A stretch of DNA of 12,813 nt from Fusobacteriaceae bacterium (lineage in GTDB: Bacteria > Fusobacteriota > Fusobacteriia > Fusobacteriales > Fusobacteriaceae). The notes under the pieces were generated by a model. It was not told the DNA's origin. It did no database searches and was given only the letters and a program-made list of their open reading frames with translations. The stretch is from contig CAAFPW010000028.1 of NCBI GenBank assembly GCA_900764925.1, forward strand, positions 1 through 12,813, given 5' to 3'. This document shows positions 1 through 6,316 of the stretch, in pieces. Both the position numbers and the translations under genes were made by a program. Numbering within the stretch: position 1 is the first letter of the stretch; each line of letters begins with the position of its first letter.

Positions 1-28
1 GTTCAGCATATATGTTTTAGGAGATAGT

Positions 29-610
29 ATGGGGAAACTTATATTGGTAAGACATGGTCAGACAGATATGAATGTAGAGGGGATATATTTTGGCTGGCTG
101 GATCCTCAGCTCAATCCTAAAGGAAGAGAGCAAGGAAAAAGAGCTAGAGAGGTAGTGAAGAGATTTAACTACGACAAAATATACTCCAGTGATTTGAAAA
201 GAGCTAGCGAAACAGCACTCTATGTAAATCACTTGGAAAAACCTATAAATTACGATAGGAGATTGAGAGAGTTAAACTTTGGAATTTTTGAAGGATTGAG
301 CTATGAGGAGATACAGAAAAAATATCCTCAAGAGTGCAAAGAGAGTGAAGCTGATTGGAAAAATTATAATTTTTTAAATGGTGAGAGTCCAAAGGAACTT
401 CAAAAAAGAGCTGTGGATTTTGTAGAGAGCTTAAATTTAGATGAGAATAATTTAGTTGTAACCCATTGGGGAGTTATAAATTGTATCTTGAGTTGGTACT
501 TCTCAGAGGAGCTAGATAGCTATTGGAAATATTCACTGGAGAATGGTGGAGTTTGTGTAATAGAGTTTGTAAATAAATTTCCTGTACTAAAAGGATTGAA
601 CATAGGGTGA
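29..610 (+). CDS. cobC: Histidine phosphatase, probable alpha-ribazole phosphatase (CobC-like)
   Basis: A 193-residue cytoplasmic protein of the histidine phosphatase (phosphoglycerate mutase-like) superfamily. The signature RHGQT lies at residues 8-12, with H9 the expected phospho-acceptor. R58 (DLKRASET), E81 (RELNFG) and H146 (VVTHWG) complete the usual catalytic set, and the length is normal for CobC. CobC removes the 5'-phosphate from alpha-ribazole-5'-phosphate, the product of CobT, late in cobamide assembly. The next gene is cobT and overlaps this one, which is the main reason to prefer CobC over a general phosphoglycerate mutase-like enzyme. The ATG start has AGGAG at 19-23. Only 28 bases lie upstream, so any cobalamin riboswitch or earlier operon gene is outside the window. 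The superfamily call is firm; the exact substrate rests on context. Confidence 0.85.
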   Translation: MGKLILVRHGQTDMNVEGIYFGWLDPQLNPKGREQGKRAREVVKRFNYDKIYSSDLKRASETALYVNHLEKPINYDRRLRELNFGIFEGLSYEEIQKKYPQECKESEADWKNYNFLNGESPKELQKRAVDFVESLNLDENNLVVTHWGVINCILSWYFSEELDSYWKYSLENGGVCVIEFVNKFPVLKGLNIG

Positions 611-1668
611 TGAAGGTGGAAACAGTAAAAAATATTTTAGGGGACGTAAAAGGACTTGATATGGAGAGTGTAAGACTTGCACAAGAGGAGCTAGACAGAA
701 AGATGAAACCTCAAGGAAGTCTTGGAGTGATTGAGAAGATAGCTATAAAGATGGCTGGGATATATGGATATCCTGTAAAGAGTGTAGATAAAAAATGTCA
801 CATAGTGGCATCAGCAGATAATGGTGTAATAGAGGAGGGAATCTCATCTTGTCCTTTGGAATACACTAGAATTGTTTCAGAAGCTATGTTAAATAAGATA
901 GCTTGTATTGGACTTTTTACAAAGAGATTGGGAGTTGAGTTTAATCTTGTAGATGTAGGGATAAAGGAGTCTATACCTAGAGATTATCCAAATCTATACA
1001 ATAAAAATGTAAGAAAGGGAACAAATAACTTCTATAAGGAACCTGCTATGAGTAGGGAGGAGTGCCTAAAAGCTATTGAGATAGGTATGAATATGATAGA
1101 GGAAAAATCTCAAGGGGTAACAGTATTTTCTAATGGAGAGATGGGAATAGGAAATACCTCTACAAGTTCAGCTGTGCTATACTCTCTTACTAAGGGGGAT
1201 ATAGATGAGATAGTTGGAAGAGGTGGAGGACTTTCAGACTCTGGGCTTCTAAAGAAGAAAAAGGTAATCAAGGAATCTTGTGAGAGATACAATACTTTTG
1301 AGATGGATCCGATAGACATATTAGCTCATGTAGGGGGATTGGATATAGCTTGTATGGTAGGGATGTACCTAGGAGCTGTAAAATATAGAAAACTTATGTT
1401 GGTAGATGGATTTATCTCAGCTGTGGCAGCTCTTACCGCTTGTAAGATAGAACCAAAGGTAAAGGATTTTATACTTCTTACACATATGAGTGAGGAGCCA
1501 GGAATGAAGGTTGTATTAAGTGAGTTGGAAGAAAAGGCTTTTTTAAATATGGAGATGAGATTGGGAGAGGGAACAGGTGCTGTTCTAACTTATCCTATGA
1601 TAGATTGTGCAATAGATATGATAAATGGAATGAAAACTCCAGCAGCTGTGTATGAACTTTTTAAGTAA
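610..1668 (+). CDS. cobT: Nicotinate-nucleotide--dimethylbenzimidazole phosphoribosyltransferase CobT
   Basis: Activates the cobamide lower-ligand base by transferring phosphoribose from nicotinate mononucleotide, giving an alpha-riboside phosphate that CobC then dephosphorylates. It is 352 residues, full length for the family. The catalytic glutamate is E320 in RLGEGTGA, matching E317 of Salmonella CobT, and the GEMGIGNT motif (around 176-183) is present. Residues around the base pocket differ from Salmonella: C81 for S80, V89 for Q88, M178 for L175, and DNG (70-72) for the usual DHG. The ATG overlaps the cobC stop (TGATG), so translation is probably coupled. A GTG one codon upstream (607) is an equally possible start, and an AAAGGA stretch at 590-595 could serve either. 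radC follows after 21 bases. Confidence 0.93.
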   Translation: MKVETVKNILGDVKGLDMESVRLAQEELDRKMKPQGSLGVIEKIAIKMAGIYGYPVKSVDKKCHIVASADNGVIEEGISSCPLEYTRIVSEAMLNKIACIGLFTKRLGVEFNLVDVGIKESIPRDYPNLYNKNVRKGTNNFYKEPAMSREECLKAIEIGMNMIEEKSQGVTVFSNGEMGIGNTSTSSAVLYSLTKGDIDEIVGRGGGLSDSGLLKKKKVIKESCERYNTFEMDPIDILAHVGGLDIACMVGMYLGAVKYRKLMLVDGFISAVAALTACKIEPKVKDFILLTHMSEEPGMKVVLSELEEKAFLNMEMRLGEGTGAVLTYPMIDCAIDMINGMKTPAAVYELFK

Positions 1669-1689
1669 TCTATAACTAGGGGGTAGGGG

Positions 1690-2370
1690 ATGGAGAGAAA
1701 AGTTGAAGGACATAGAGATAGACTCAGGAAAAAATATCTACAAGGGGGGTACTCTGCTTTCCATGAGTATGAGATTTTGGAGATGTTTTTGACCTATGCC
1801 ATACCTAGACGGGACACCAAGCCCATAGCCAAGGAGTTACTAGAGAGATTTGGAGATTTAGATGGGGTAGTTAGTGCTACTTTAGATGAGCTATCCCAAG
1901 TTTCAGGAATAAAGGAAAATAGTGCAATATTTTTAAAGTTGTTAGGTGATCTTTCCAAAAATCTATATAAGGGTGAGATGAAAAGAGAGGGTGTTCAACT
2001 GAAGGATAAAAGCTCACTTTTGAGATATCTGAGGAGTGAGATTGGCTTCTCCAATAGAGAGGAGTTCAGAGTTATTTTTTTAAATAACTACAATATGCTG
2101 GTTGGAAGTGAGACTCTTTTTGTAGGAACCATAGATAAGAGTGCAGTCTATCCAAGAGAGATAGTGGAGAAAGTTTTACAATACAGAGCTAAGGGGATAA
2201 TTTTTGCCCATAACCACCCCTCTGGAAATCTGCGACCATCTAAGCAGGATATAGCCATTACTGAGCATATGCAAGAGGTTTTGGAGATGTTGGATATAAA
2301 GCTTTTAGAGCATATAATCATTACAAAAGATGGTTATTTTAGTTTTTTAGAAGAGGGATTGATAGAGTAA
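1690..2370 (+). CDS. radC: RadC family protein (UPF0758, JAB/MPN metalloprotease-like domain)
   Basis: A 226-residue protein with the standard RadC layout: an N-terminal helix-hairpin-helix-like region (about 25-95, including the FGDLDGV and VSGIKE stretches), then a JAB/MPN-type domain from about 100 to the end. The zinc-site motif HNHPSG lies at 174-179, with the third ligand D187 twelve residues on, and an upstream acidic pair E124-E125 in REEFRVIF. All metal ligands are present. The family was once linked to DNA repair, but that role has not held up and its biochemical function is unsettled. The start has an AGGGGG site at 1678-1683. Only 21 bases separate it from cobT, so it is probably cotranscribed, although no functional link to cobamides is evident. 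Confidence 0.92.
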   Translation: MERKVEGHRDRLRKKYLQGGYSAFHEYEILEMFLTYAIPRRDTKPIAKELLERFGDLDGVVSATLDELSQVSGIKENSAIFLKLLGDLSKNLYKGEMKREGVQLKDKSSLLRYLRSEIGFSNREEFRVIFLNNYNMLVGSETLFVGTIDKSAVYPREIVEKVLQYRAKGIIFAHNHPSGNLRPSKQDIAITEHMQEVLEMLDIKLLEHIIITKDGYFSFLEEGLIE

Positions 2371-2382
2371 TAAGAACTTGTA

Positions 2383-2409
2383 TTGTAAAAAAAAGTATGA
2401 TAAGATAAT
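2383..2409 (+). promoter_or_regulatory. Possible weak promoter for ricT
   Basis: The 66-base gap before ricT is A-rich and contains TTGTAA (2383-2388) and GATAAT (2404-2409), 15 bases apart. Spacing is shorter than ideal and other pairings are possible in such A+T-rich DNA. No terminator is visible after radC, so readthrough may also supply ricT. Confidence 0.25.
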
Positions 2410-2436
2410 ATAAACATAGTAATAGTTGGAGGATTA

Positions 2437-3357
2437 ATGGAAGATAAAAATATAGAGCAACTTGAAACTACTCAAGAGCCTAAATTTTATAAGGTATTGG
2501 GAGTAATGTTTGAAGTTACAAAAAAGAGATACTATTTTGAAGTCGTAGATAATAGTATCTATAAAAAAGGTGAAAAAGTAATAGTTGATACTGTTAGGGG
2601 AAAAGAGGTAGGAGTAGTCTATGGAGAGGCTAGAATGGTGCCAGAGCAGGAGCTTGTGCTACCTCTAAAACCTGTAATAAAAAAGGCAAGTAAAGAGGAA
2701 GAGGCTAGATACCTAGAACTAAAAAAAGATTCCCTTGAAGCTAAGAATATATGTAAGGAAAGAATAGCTCATCACAAGCTTCCTATGAAGTTAGTTGAAA
2801 CAGAGTATACCTTTGATAAGACAAAGCTAATTTTTTATTTTACAGCTGAGGGAAGAATAGATTTTAGAGATCTAGTAAAGGATTTAGCAAATATCTTTAG
2901 AGTGAGAATAGAGCTAAGACAGAAAGGTGTAAGAGATGAGGCAAGAATCCTAGGTACAGTAGGAGTTTGTGGACAGGAGCTATGTTGTAGAACTTTTATC
3001 AACAAGTTTGATTCTGTATCAATAAAGATGGCAAGAGATCAGGGATTGGTAATCAACCCTTCAAAAATATCTGGAGTTTGTGGAAGACTTCTATGCTGTA
3101 TCAATTATGAGTACAAACAGTATGAGGAAGCTTTGAGAAATTATCCAGCAGTTAATCAACAGGTTAGAACACCAAAAGGGGACGGAAAAGTAATAAGTAT
3201 CAGTCCACTTAATGGATATCTATTTGTTGACGTGGAAAATAAAGGTATGTTAAAATTTGAAGTTGAAGAGGTAAGGTTCAATAGAAAAGAAGCAAATAAA
3301 CTAAAAAATGAGAAGACAGCTGAGGAGATTGCTCATAAGGAACTAGAAAAGGAATAG
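2437..3357 (+). CDS. ricT: Regulatory iron-sulfur protein RicT (YaaT, PSP1 domain)
   Basis: A 306-residue PSP1-domain protein. It carries the two diagnostic cysteine clusters, GVCGQELCC (176-184) and GVCGRLLCC (213-221), plus C106. In Bacillus, YaaT/RicT joins RicA and RicF in a complex that binds [4Fe-4S] clusters and directs RNase Y-dependent mRNA processing; these cysteines fit that role. It is about 30 residues longer than Bacillus YaaT, with a polar N-terminal leader (1-16) and a charged C-terminal tail (282-306). GGAGG at 2428-2432 is well placed for the ATG. The methyltransferase gene begins one base after the stop, matching the Bacillus neighbourhood where yaaT lies close to yabB. RicA and RicF partners are not in the window, so activity in the same complex here is inferred. 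Confidence 0.9.
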   Translation: MEDKNIEQLETTQEPKFYKVLGVMFEVTKKRYYFEVVDNSIYKKGEKVIVDTVRGKEVGVVYGEARMVPEQELVLPLKPVIKKASKEEEARYLELKKDSLEAKNICKERIAHHKLPMKLVETEYTFDKTKLIFYFTAEGRIDFRDLVKDLANIFRVRIELRQKGVRDEARILGTVGVCGQELCCRTFINKFDSVSIKMARDQGLVINPSKISGVCGRLLCCINYEYKQYEEALRNYPAVNQQVRTPKGDGKVISISPLNGYLFVDVENKGMLKFEVEEVRFNRKEANKLKNEKTAEEIAHKELEKE

Positions 3358-3358
3358 T

Positions 3359-4039
3359 ATGTTATATAAAGATGAAGATATGACGTTGCTTAAAGATAAC
3401 TATAAGCTTATCCAAAAAGTAGATGGATTTCGATTTTCTGTAGATGCTGTGATACTGTCGGATTTTTTTACACCTCAAAAAGAGGGAAAGATATTGGATA
3501 TTGGAACAGGAAATGGAATAATTCCCATTCTGCTCTACTCTAAAAACAAAGGGAAAAAAATAGTTGGAGTTGATATCCAAGAGGAAAATGTCTCATTAGC
3601 TTGTAGAAATATAAAGCTCAATAATCTCTGTGAATATATAGAGATAATAAATTTAGATATCAAAGAGTACTCTATGGGGAACTCTTTTGATTATATAGTT
3701 TCTAATCCTCCATATATGAAGGTGGATGGCAAGAAACAGAGTGATTTAAGCAGTAAGGCTATTGCTAGACATGAGATAAAGTTGGATTTACAAGATTTAG
3801 TAAAGAGTGCAAAAAGACTTTTGAAACCTATTGGAAGTTTTACTTTGATTCATAGAAGTTATAGGTTTACTGAGATATCAAGAGTATTAGAAGAGAATGG
3901 CTTTTCACTAAAGAGAGTGAGATTTGTATATTTTTCTAAGGAAAGAAACTCTAATCTCGTTCTAATAGAGGCTTGGAAAGGTAAGAGATGCCAACTTGAG
4001 ATAGAGCCACCTCTTTTTCTTGAGGAGAGTGGTTATTAG
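3359..4039 (+). CDS. TrmN6-like tRNA1(Val) (adenine37-N6)-methyltransferase (YabB/YfiC family)
   Basis: A 226-residue class I S-adenosylmethionine methyltransferase. Motif I is DIGTGNG (47-53), the acidic residue after strand 2 is D72, and the N6-adenine catalytic motif NPPY is at 116-119. The N-terminal pattern (DED..LL....KLIQ....F.FSVDAVIL) and the downstream AIARHEI (134-140) match Bacillus YabB and E. coli YfiC/TrmN6, which methylates A37 of tRNA1(Val). The match begins within the first ten residues, supporting this start. It lies one base after ricT with AAAGGA (3348-3353) inside the ricT end, implying coupling. The family call is firm; the tRNA target is inferred from the family. It ends the block; no clear terminator follows in the 79 bases before the next gene. 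Confidence 0.85.
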   Translation: MLYKDEDMTLLKDNYKLIQKVDGFRFSVDAVILSDFFTPQKEGKILDIGTGNGIIPILLYSKNKGKKIVGVDIQEENVSLACRNIKLNNLCEYIEIINLDIKEYSMGNSFDYIVSNPPYMKVDGKKQSDLSSKAIARHEIKLDLQDLVKSAKRLLKPIGSFTLIHRSYRFTEISRVLEENGFSLKRVRFVYFSKERNSNLVLIEAWKGKRCQLEIEPPLFLEESGY

Positions 4040-4095
4040 AGGGTAGGTATTAATAAATAGACTTAACTGACAACAAAACTTATTATCAAATCAAA

Positions 4096-4100
4096 AGGAG
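4096..4100 (+). promoter_or_regulatory. Shine-Dalgarno site unusually far from the ankyrin gene start
   Basis: AGGAG here is the best ribosome-binding match upstream of the ankyrin gene but lies 18 bases before its ATG, against 5-11 elsewhere in the window. A weaker GAGA (4110-4113) sits nearer. No in-frame ATG, GTG or TTG lies between. Confidence 0.5.
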
Positions 4101-4118
4101 AAAATTTACGAGAACAAA

Positions 4119-4547
4119 ATGGAACTTTTAAAATTTGTTGAACAAAATGATTTAGAGGGATTTAAAGAAAATTTAGACATGGACTCAATTGAAGAGTTAG
4201 ATGAGAAAAGAAACACAATATTACACTATTGTGTGGATATGGATAAGTATGACTTTGTAGATGCTTTACTATATAATGGAGCTGACCCAAATGTAAAAAA
4301 TAGAGAGGGAAATACATCATTACACATAGCAGCACAAAGAAACTATGGAAAAATTATGGAACTACTATTAGAGTTTGGTGGAGACCTAGATATAAAAAAT
4401 AACCATCAAAGAACAGCTACAAACTTAGCAATAGCAGCTAAGGCTAACTCTGTTCTAAAAGCTATTGAGAACAGTGGAGCTGATTATGATGGAGCTGGTG
4501 CTGGATTTGAAAAAATCAATCACCATAGAAAATTAGAAGATTTTTAA
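4119..4547 (+). CDS. Small ankyrin-repeat protein
   Basis: A 142-residue acidic protein made almost wholly of ankyrin repeats. A short capping segment (1-30) is followed by three repeats at about 31-60 (NTILHYC...GADPNVKN), 64-93 (GNTSLHIAAQ...LDIKN) and 97-126 (RTATNLAIAA...GADYDG), then a short tail. No signal peptide, membrane segment or catalytic domain is present, so it is probably a soluble cytoplasmic protein-binding module; the partner is unknown. The first and second repeats keep the TxLHxA-type core; the third is degenerate, as expected of a C-terminal cap. It stands alone between the trmN6-like gene and the convergent acetyltransferase. Its ribosome-binding site is poorly spaced (see 4096-4100), so translation may be weak or regulated. 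Confidence 0.85.
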   Translation: MELLKFVEQNDLEGFKENLDMDSIEELDEKRNTILHYCVDMDKYDFVDALLYNGADPNVKNREGNTSLHIAAQRNYGKIMELLLEFGGDLDIKNNHQRTATNLAIAAKANSVLKAIENSGADYDGAGAGFEKINHHRKLEDF

Positions 4548-4589
4548 TTGAATAAGTTAAAATAAATTAAGAACGACTTCTGTTTAAAA

Positions 4590-4648
4590 AATAAAGAGCA
4601 AGGATTGTGTTTTTTAGCGTTTGCTTTCACTGACTTGCTCTATTTATT
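4590..4648. terminator. Probable bidirectional terminator between convergent genes
   Basis: GAGCAAG (4596-4602) pairs with CTTGCTC (4634-4640). AATAAA (4590-4595) can extend the stem with TTTATT (4643-4648) past a two-base bulge. The loop is long (31 bases) and contains a T6 run. On the plus strand the stem is followed by TATTTATTTT; on the minus strand by TTTATTTTTT. The site lies between converging genes, as expected of a shared terminator. The stem is short for so large a loop, so efficiency is uncertain. Confidence 0.55.
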
Positions 4649-4684
4649 TTCCATACACACTCTAATAAATTTTTCTAATTACAA

Positions 4685-5185
4685 TTACCTTTTTAAAACC
4701 TTTTCATAAGCTATTTTTTCTCCCTCAATAAATACTGTTCCACAGTACTCATATCCATTTTTTTCAAAGAGATGTTTCATAGTTAAATTTTTAGGATCAG
4801 TATCAACTCTTACACTGAAAACTCCCTTCTCTAACGCCACCTTTTCTGCAAATTTAAAAAATTCACTTCCATATCCCATCCCTCTACAAGAGCTATCTAT
4901 GGCAATTCTATGGATAGAAGCGTAGAGCCCATCTGTTTTCCATTTCCCCTTTATATCCCTATAAATTTCATCGTCTATAAAGTCTACAACTACATACCCC
5001 TTTATAATATCATCTATACTTAAAACATAACCTATCTCTTCTTCTATATCCTCTTCAATAGTAATTCTATCTGGATAATCCCCCTGCCATTGTGAAAGTC
5101 CACTATTTTTTAGATGCTCTTTAGCATCTTTTATAATTTTTAAAACAGTATCAATATCTTCAAATTTAGCTTTTCTAAAACCCAT
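4685..5185 (-). CDS. GNAT family N-acetyltransferase
   Basis: A 166-residue single-domain acetyltransferase that uses acetyl-CoA. The acetyl-CoA pyrophosphate-binding motif is RGMGYG (101-106), preceded by the beta-4 strand IHRIAID (91-97) and followed by the helix to about 118. NLTMKHLFEKNGYE (133-146) is the usual motif B region. The LSQWQGDYP stretch (30-38) occurs in a subgroup of uncharacterised bacterial GNATs. The acceptor substrate cannot be told. I chose the ATG at 5185 because GGAGG (5191-5195) sits five bases upstream; an in-frame TTG further out (5197) overlaps that site and is unlikely. The gene stands alone on the minus strand with a near-ideal promoter and converges on the ankyrin gene. 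Confidence 0.88.
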   Translation of the reverse strand: MGFRKAKFEDIDTVLKIIKDAKEHLKNSGLSQWQGDYPDRITIEEDIEEEIGYVLSIDDIIKGYVVVDFIDDEIYRDIKGKWKTDGLYASIHRIAIDSSCRGMGYGSEFFKFAEKVALEKGVFSVRVDTDPKNLTMKHLFEKNGYEYCGTVFIEGEKIAYEKVLKR

Positions 5186-5190
5186 TTTAA

Positions 5191-5195
5191 CCTCC
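5191..5195 (-). promoter_or_regulatory. Ribosome-binding site that fixes the GNAT start
   Basis: GGAGG on the minus strand, five bases before the ATG at 5185. It excludes the longer reading from the TTG at 5197, whose codon directly abuts and overlaps this site. Confidence 0.85.
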
Positions 5196-5226
5196 AATTT
5201 TTTTAATTTAATAAGAGAACCATATA

Positions 5227-5255
5227 ATTATATAGTTGTAGGAGTTTGATGTCAA
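5227..5255 (-). promoter_or_regulatory. Perfect-consensus sigma-70 promoter for the GNAT gene
   Basis: On the minus strand TTGACA (5250-5255) and TATAAT (5227-5232) are separated by exactly 17 bases, matching consensus at all twelve positions. The predicted start of transcription is near 5220, giving a leader of about 35 bases. The -10 lies in the palindrome ATATAATTATAT (5222-5233). The -35 is six bases from the edge of the divergent hexamer array that faces ppx. Confidence 0.85.
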
Positions 5256-5261
5256 TAAAAT

Positions 5262-5315
5262 TTTACATCTATTTTACATAAATTAAAGATTAAATTAACA
5301 GTGGTATGTTAAGAT
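5262..5315 (+). promoter_or_regulatory. Pho-box-like hexamer array and -10 element upstream of ppx-ppk
   Basis: Hexamers fall on an exact 11-base grid: TTTACA (5262), TTTACA (5273), TAAAGA (5284) and TTAACA (5295). Nine bases after the last comes a -10-like TAAGAT (5310-5315). The position where a -35 box should lie (5287-5292) is poor, as in activator-dependent promoters. TT(A/T/C)ACA-type hexamers repeated every helical turn are the known form of PhoP/PhoB operators, and polyphosphate genes are common Pho targets. The same grid and spacing recur at 8460-8535. The repeat is seen directly; the regulator is inferred. Confidence 0.7.
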
Positions 5316-5337
5316 AAAAATGAAATAAAAGATATAT

Positions 5338-5343
5338 GGAGGG
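5338..5343 (+). promoter_or_regulatory. Ribosome-binding site that fixes the ppx start
   Basis: GGAGGG ends four bases before the ATG at 5348. An in-frame ATG at 5336 overlaps this site and has none of its own, so the shorter reading is preferred. Confidence 0.8.
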
Positions 5344-5347
5344 AAAA

Positions 5348-6316
5348 ATGATTTACGGAGTAATTGATTTAGGTTCAAATACAATAAGATTATCAATTTT
5401 TAAATATGATGGAGAGAGATTAAAGCTAATTTCAAATAAAAAAGAGATAGTGGGATTAGCTCTATGTATAGAGAATGGAAAATTGACTGAAAAGGGAGTT
5501 GAAAAGACTTGTGAAATTCTTAATAAGTATAGAGAGAGCTTAGAAAATTCAAAGGTAAAGGTATATTCAGTTTTTGCAACAGCTTCATTGAGAAATATAA
5601 AGAATAAAGATGAGGTATTGGCTGAGATAAGAGAGAGAACAGGAATGGAACCAGAGATATTGTTTGGTGAGGAAGAGGCAAGACTAGGATTCTTAGCTGT
5701 GAAAAATGAGTATTCACTAAATAGTGGAATAGTTGTGGATATTGGTGGAGGAAGTACAGAGATAGTAGTTTTTGAGGATGGAGAGATAAGAGATTTAACA
5801 AGTATTCCTATTGGAGCTCTTAATCTACAAGATAAAAATGTTTCAGGACTTGTAGCTAAGGAAAAGGATATAAAGAGAATGAGAAGAATCATAGGAAAAG
5901 CTTTGGATAATTTAGATTGGGAGATCAAAGAGTATCCACAGATGTATGCTGTAGGTGGAACAGCTAGAGCAGCTTTAAAGATTTCTAAGGAGCTTTGTGG
6001 TGTTCCAGTTGAAAGTAAAACTTTTGGAAAGAATGATCTAAAAGCAATAATGAGAAGATTAAAAAGCGAGATACATGAGGATTATAAATCAGTATATAAA
6101 GTTGTACCAGAACGTATCTTCTCTCTAGCTGGAGGTCTTTCAATTCTAAGTGAGATAGCTAAAAAGTTTAATTGTGCTGAGATAAATATAAGTAAAGGTG
6201 GAATAAGAGAGGGATACTTCATAGATAGAATCATCAACTATATGAAAGAGAATCAGAAAATAAAGGAAGCTGAAAAAGAAGATATAGAAAATGAAGGTGA
6301 AGTAATAAATGGATAA
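5348..6316 (+). CDS. ppx: Exopolyphosphatase, Ppx/GppA family (short form)
   Basis: A 322-residue member of the Ppx/GppA phosphatases (ASKHA actin-like fold), which release phosphate from the ends of polyphosphate or hydrolyse pppGpp. Phosphate-loop motifs are DLGSNTIRL (7-15) and DIGGGSTE (131-138). The catalytic-glutamate region is GEEEARLG (107-114), FATASLRN is at 76-83, and the later loops are AVGGTARAA (201-209) and GGIREGY (284-290). It holds only the two actin-like domains and lacks the HD-type C-terminal region of the roughly 510-residue E. coli enzyme. The start is set by GGAGGG at 5338-5343 and agrees with the conserved N-terminal strand. Its last eight bases overlap the ppk start, so the opposing enzymes are translationally coupled. 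A charged tail (300-322) follows the domain. Ppx is preferred over GppA because of ppk. Confidence 0.9.
   Translation: MIYGVIDLGSNTIRLSIFKYDGERLKLISNKKEIVGLALCIENGKLTEKGVEKTCEILNKYRESLENSKVKVYSVFATASLRNIKNKDEVLAEIRERTGMEPEILFGEEEARLGFLAVKNEYSLNSGIVVDIGGGSTEIVVFEDGEIRDLTSIPIGALNLQDKNVSGLVAKEKDIKRMRRIIGKALDNLDWEIKEYPQMYAVGGTARAALKISKELCGVPVESKTFGKNDLKAIMRRLKSEIHEDYKSVYKVVPERIFSLAGGLSILSEIAKKFNCAEINISKGGIREGYFIDRIINYMKENQKIKEAEKEDIENEGEVING

Noticed and set aside
1..28. Cobalamin riboswitch ahead of cobC-cobT
   Set aside because: Only 28 bases precede cobC in the window, far too few for a riboswitch, and nothing in them resembles a B12 box.
4049..4091. A promoter or a third Pho-like array before the ankyrin gene (TTAACT, TTATTA and similar)
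   Set aside because: The hexamers do not fall on an 11-base grid, and no -35/-10 pair has acceptable spacing.
4119..4547. Ankyrin protein as a secreted host effector or toxin-immunity partner
   Set aside because: There is no secretion signal, no toxin or secretion gene nearby, and the protein is only a repeat module.
5223..5228. TATAAT on the plus strand upstream of ppx as its -10 element
   Set aside because: It is the other face of the palindrome that forms the GNAT -10. There is no matching -35 about 17 bases upstream, and TAAGAT at 5310-5315 is better placed relative to the hexamer array and ppx.
5353..5928. A 191-codon open frame on the minus strand opposite ppx, with others antisense to cobT, ppk and the binding-protein gene
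   Set aside because: The products are Ser/Leu/Phe-rich with no recognisable motif, lack ribosome-binding sites, and arise because the A/G-rich coding strand leaves few stops in the complement. The plus-strand genes are unmistakable.
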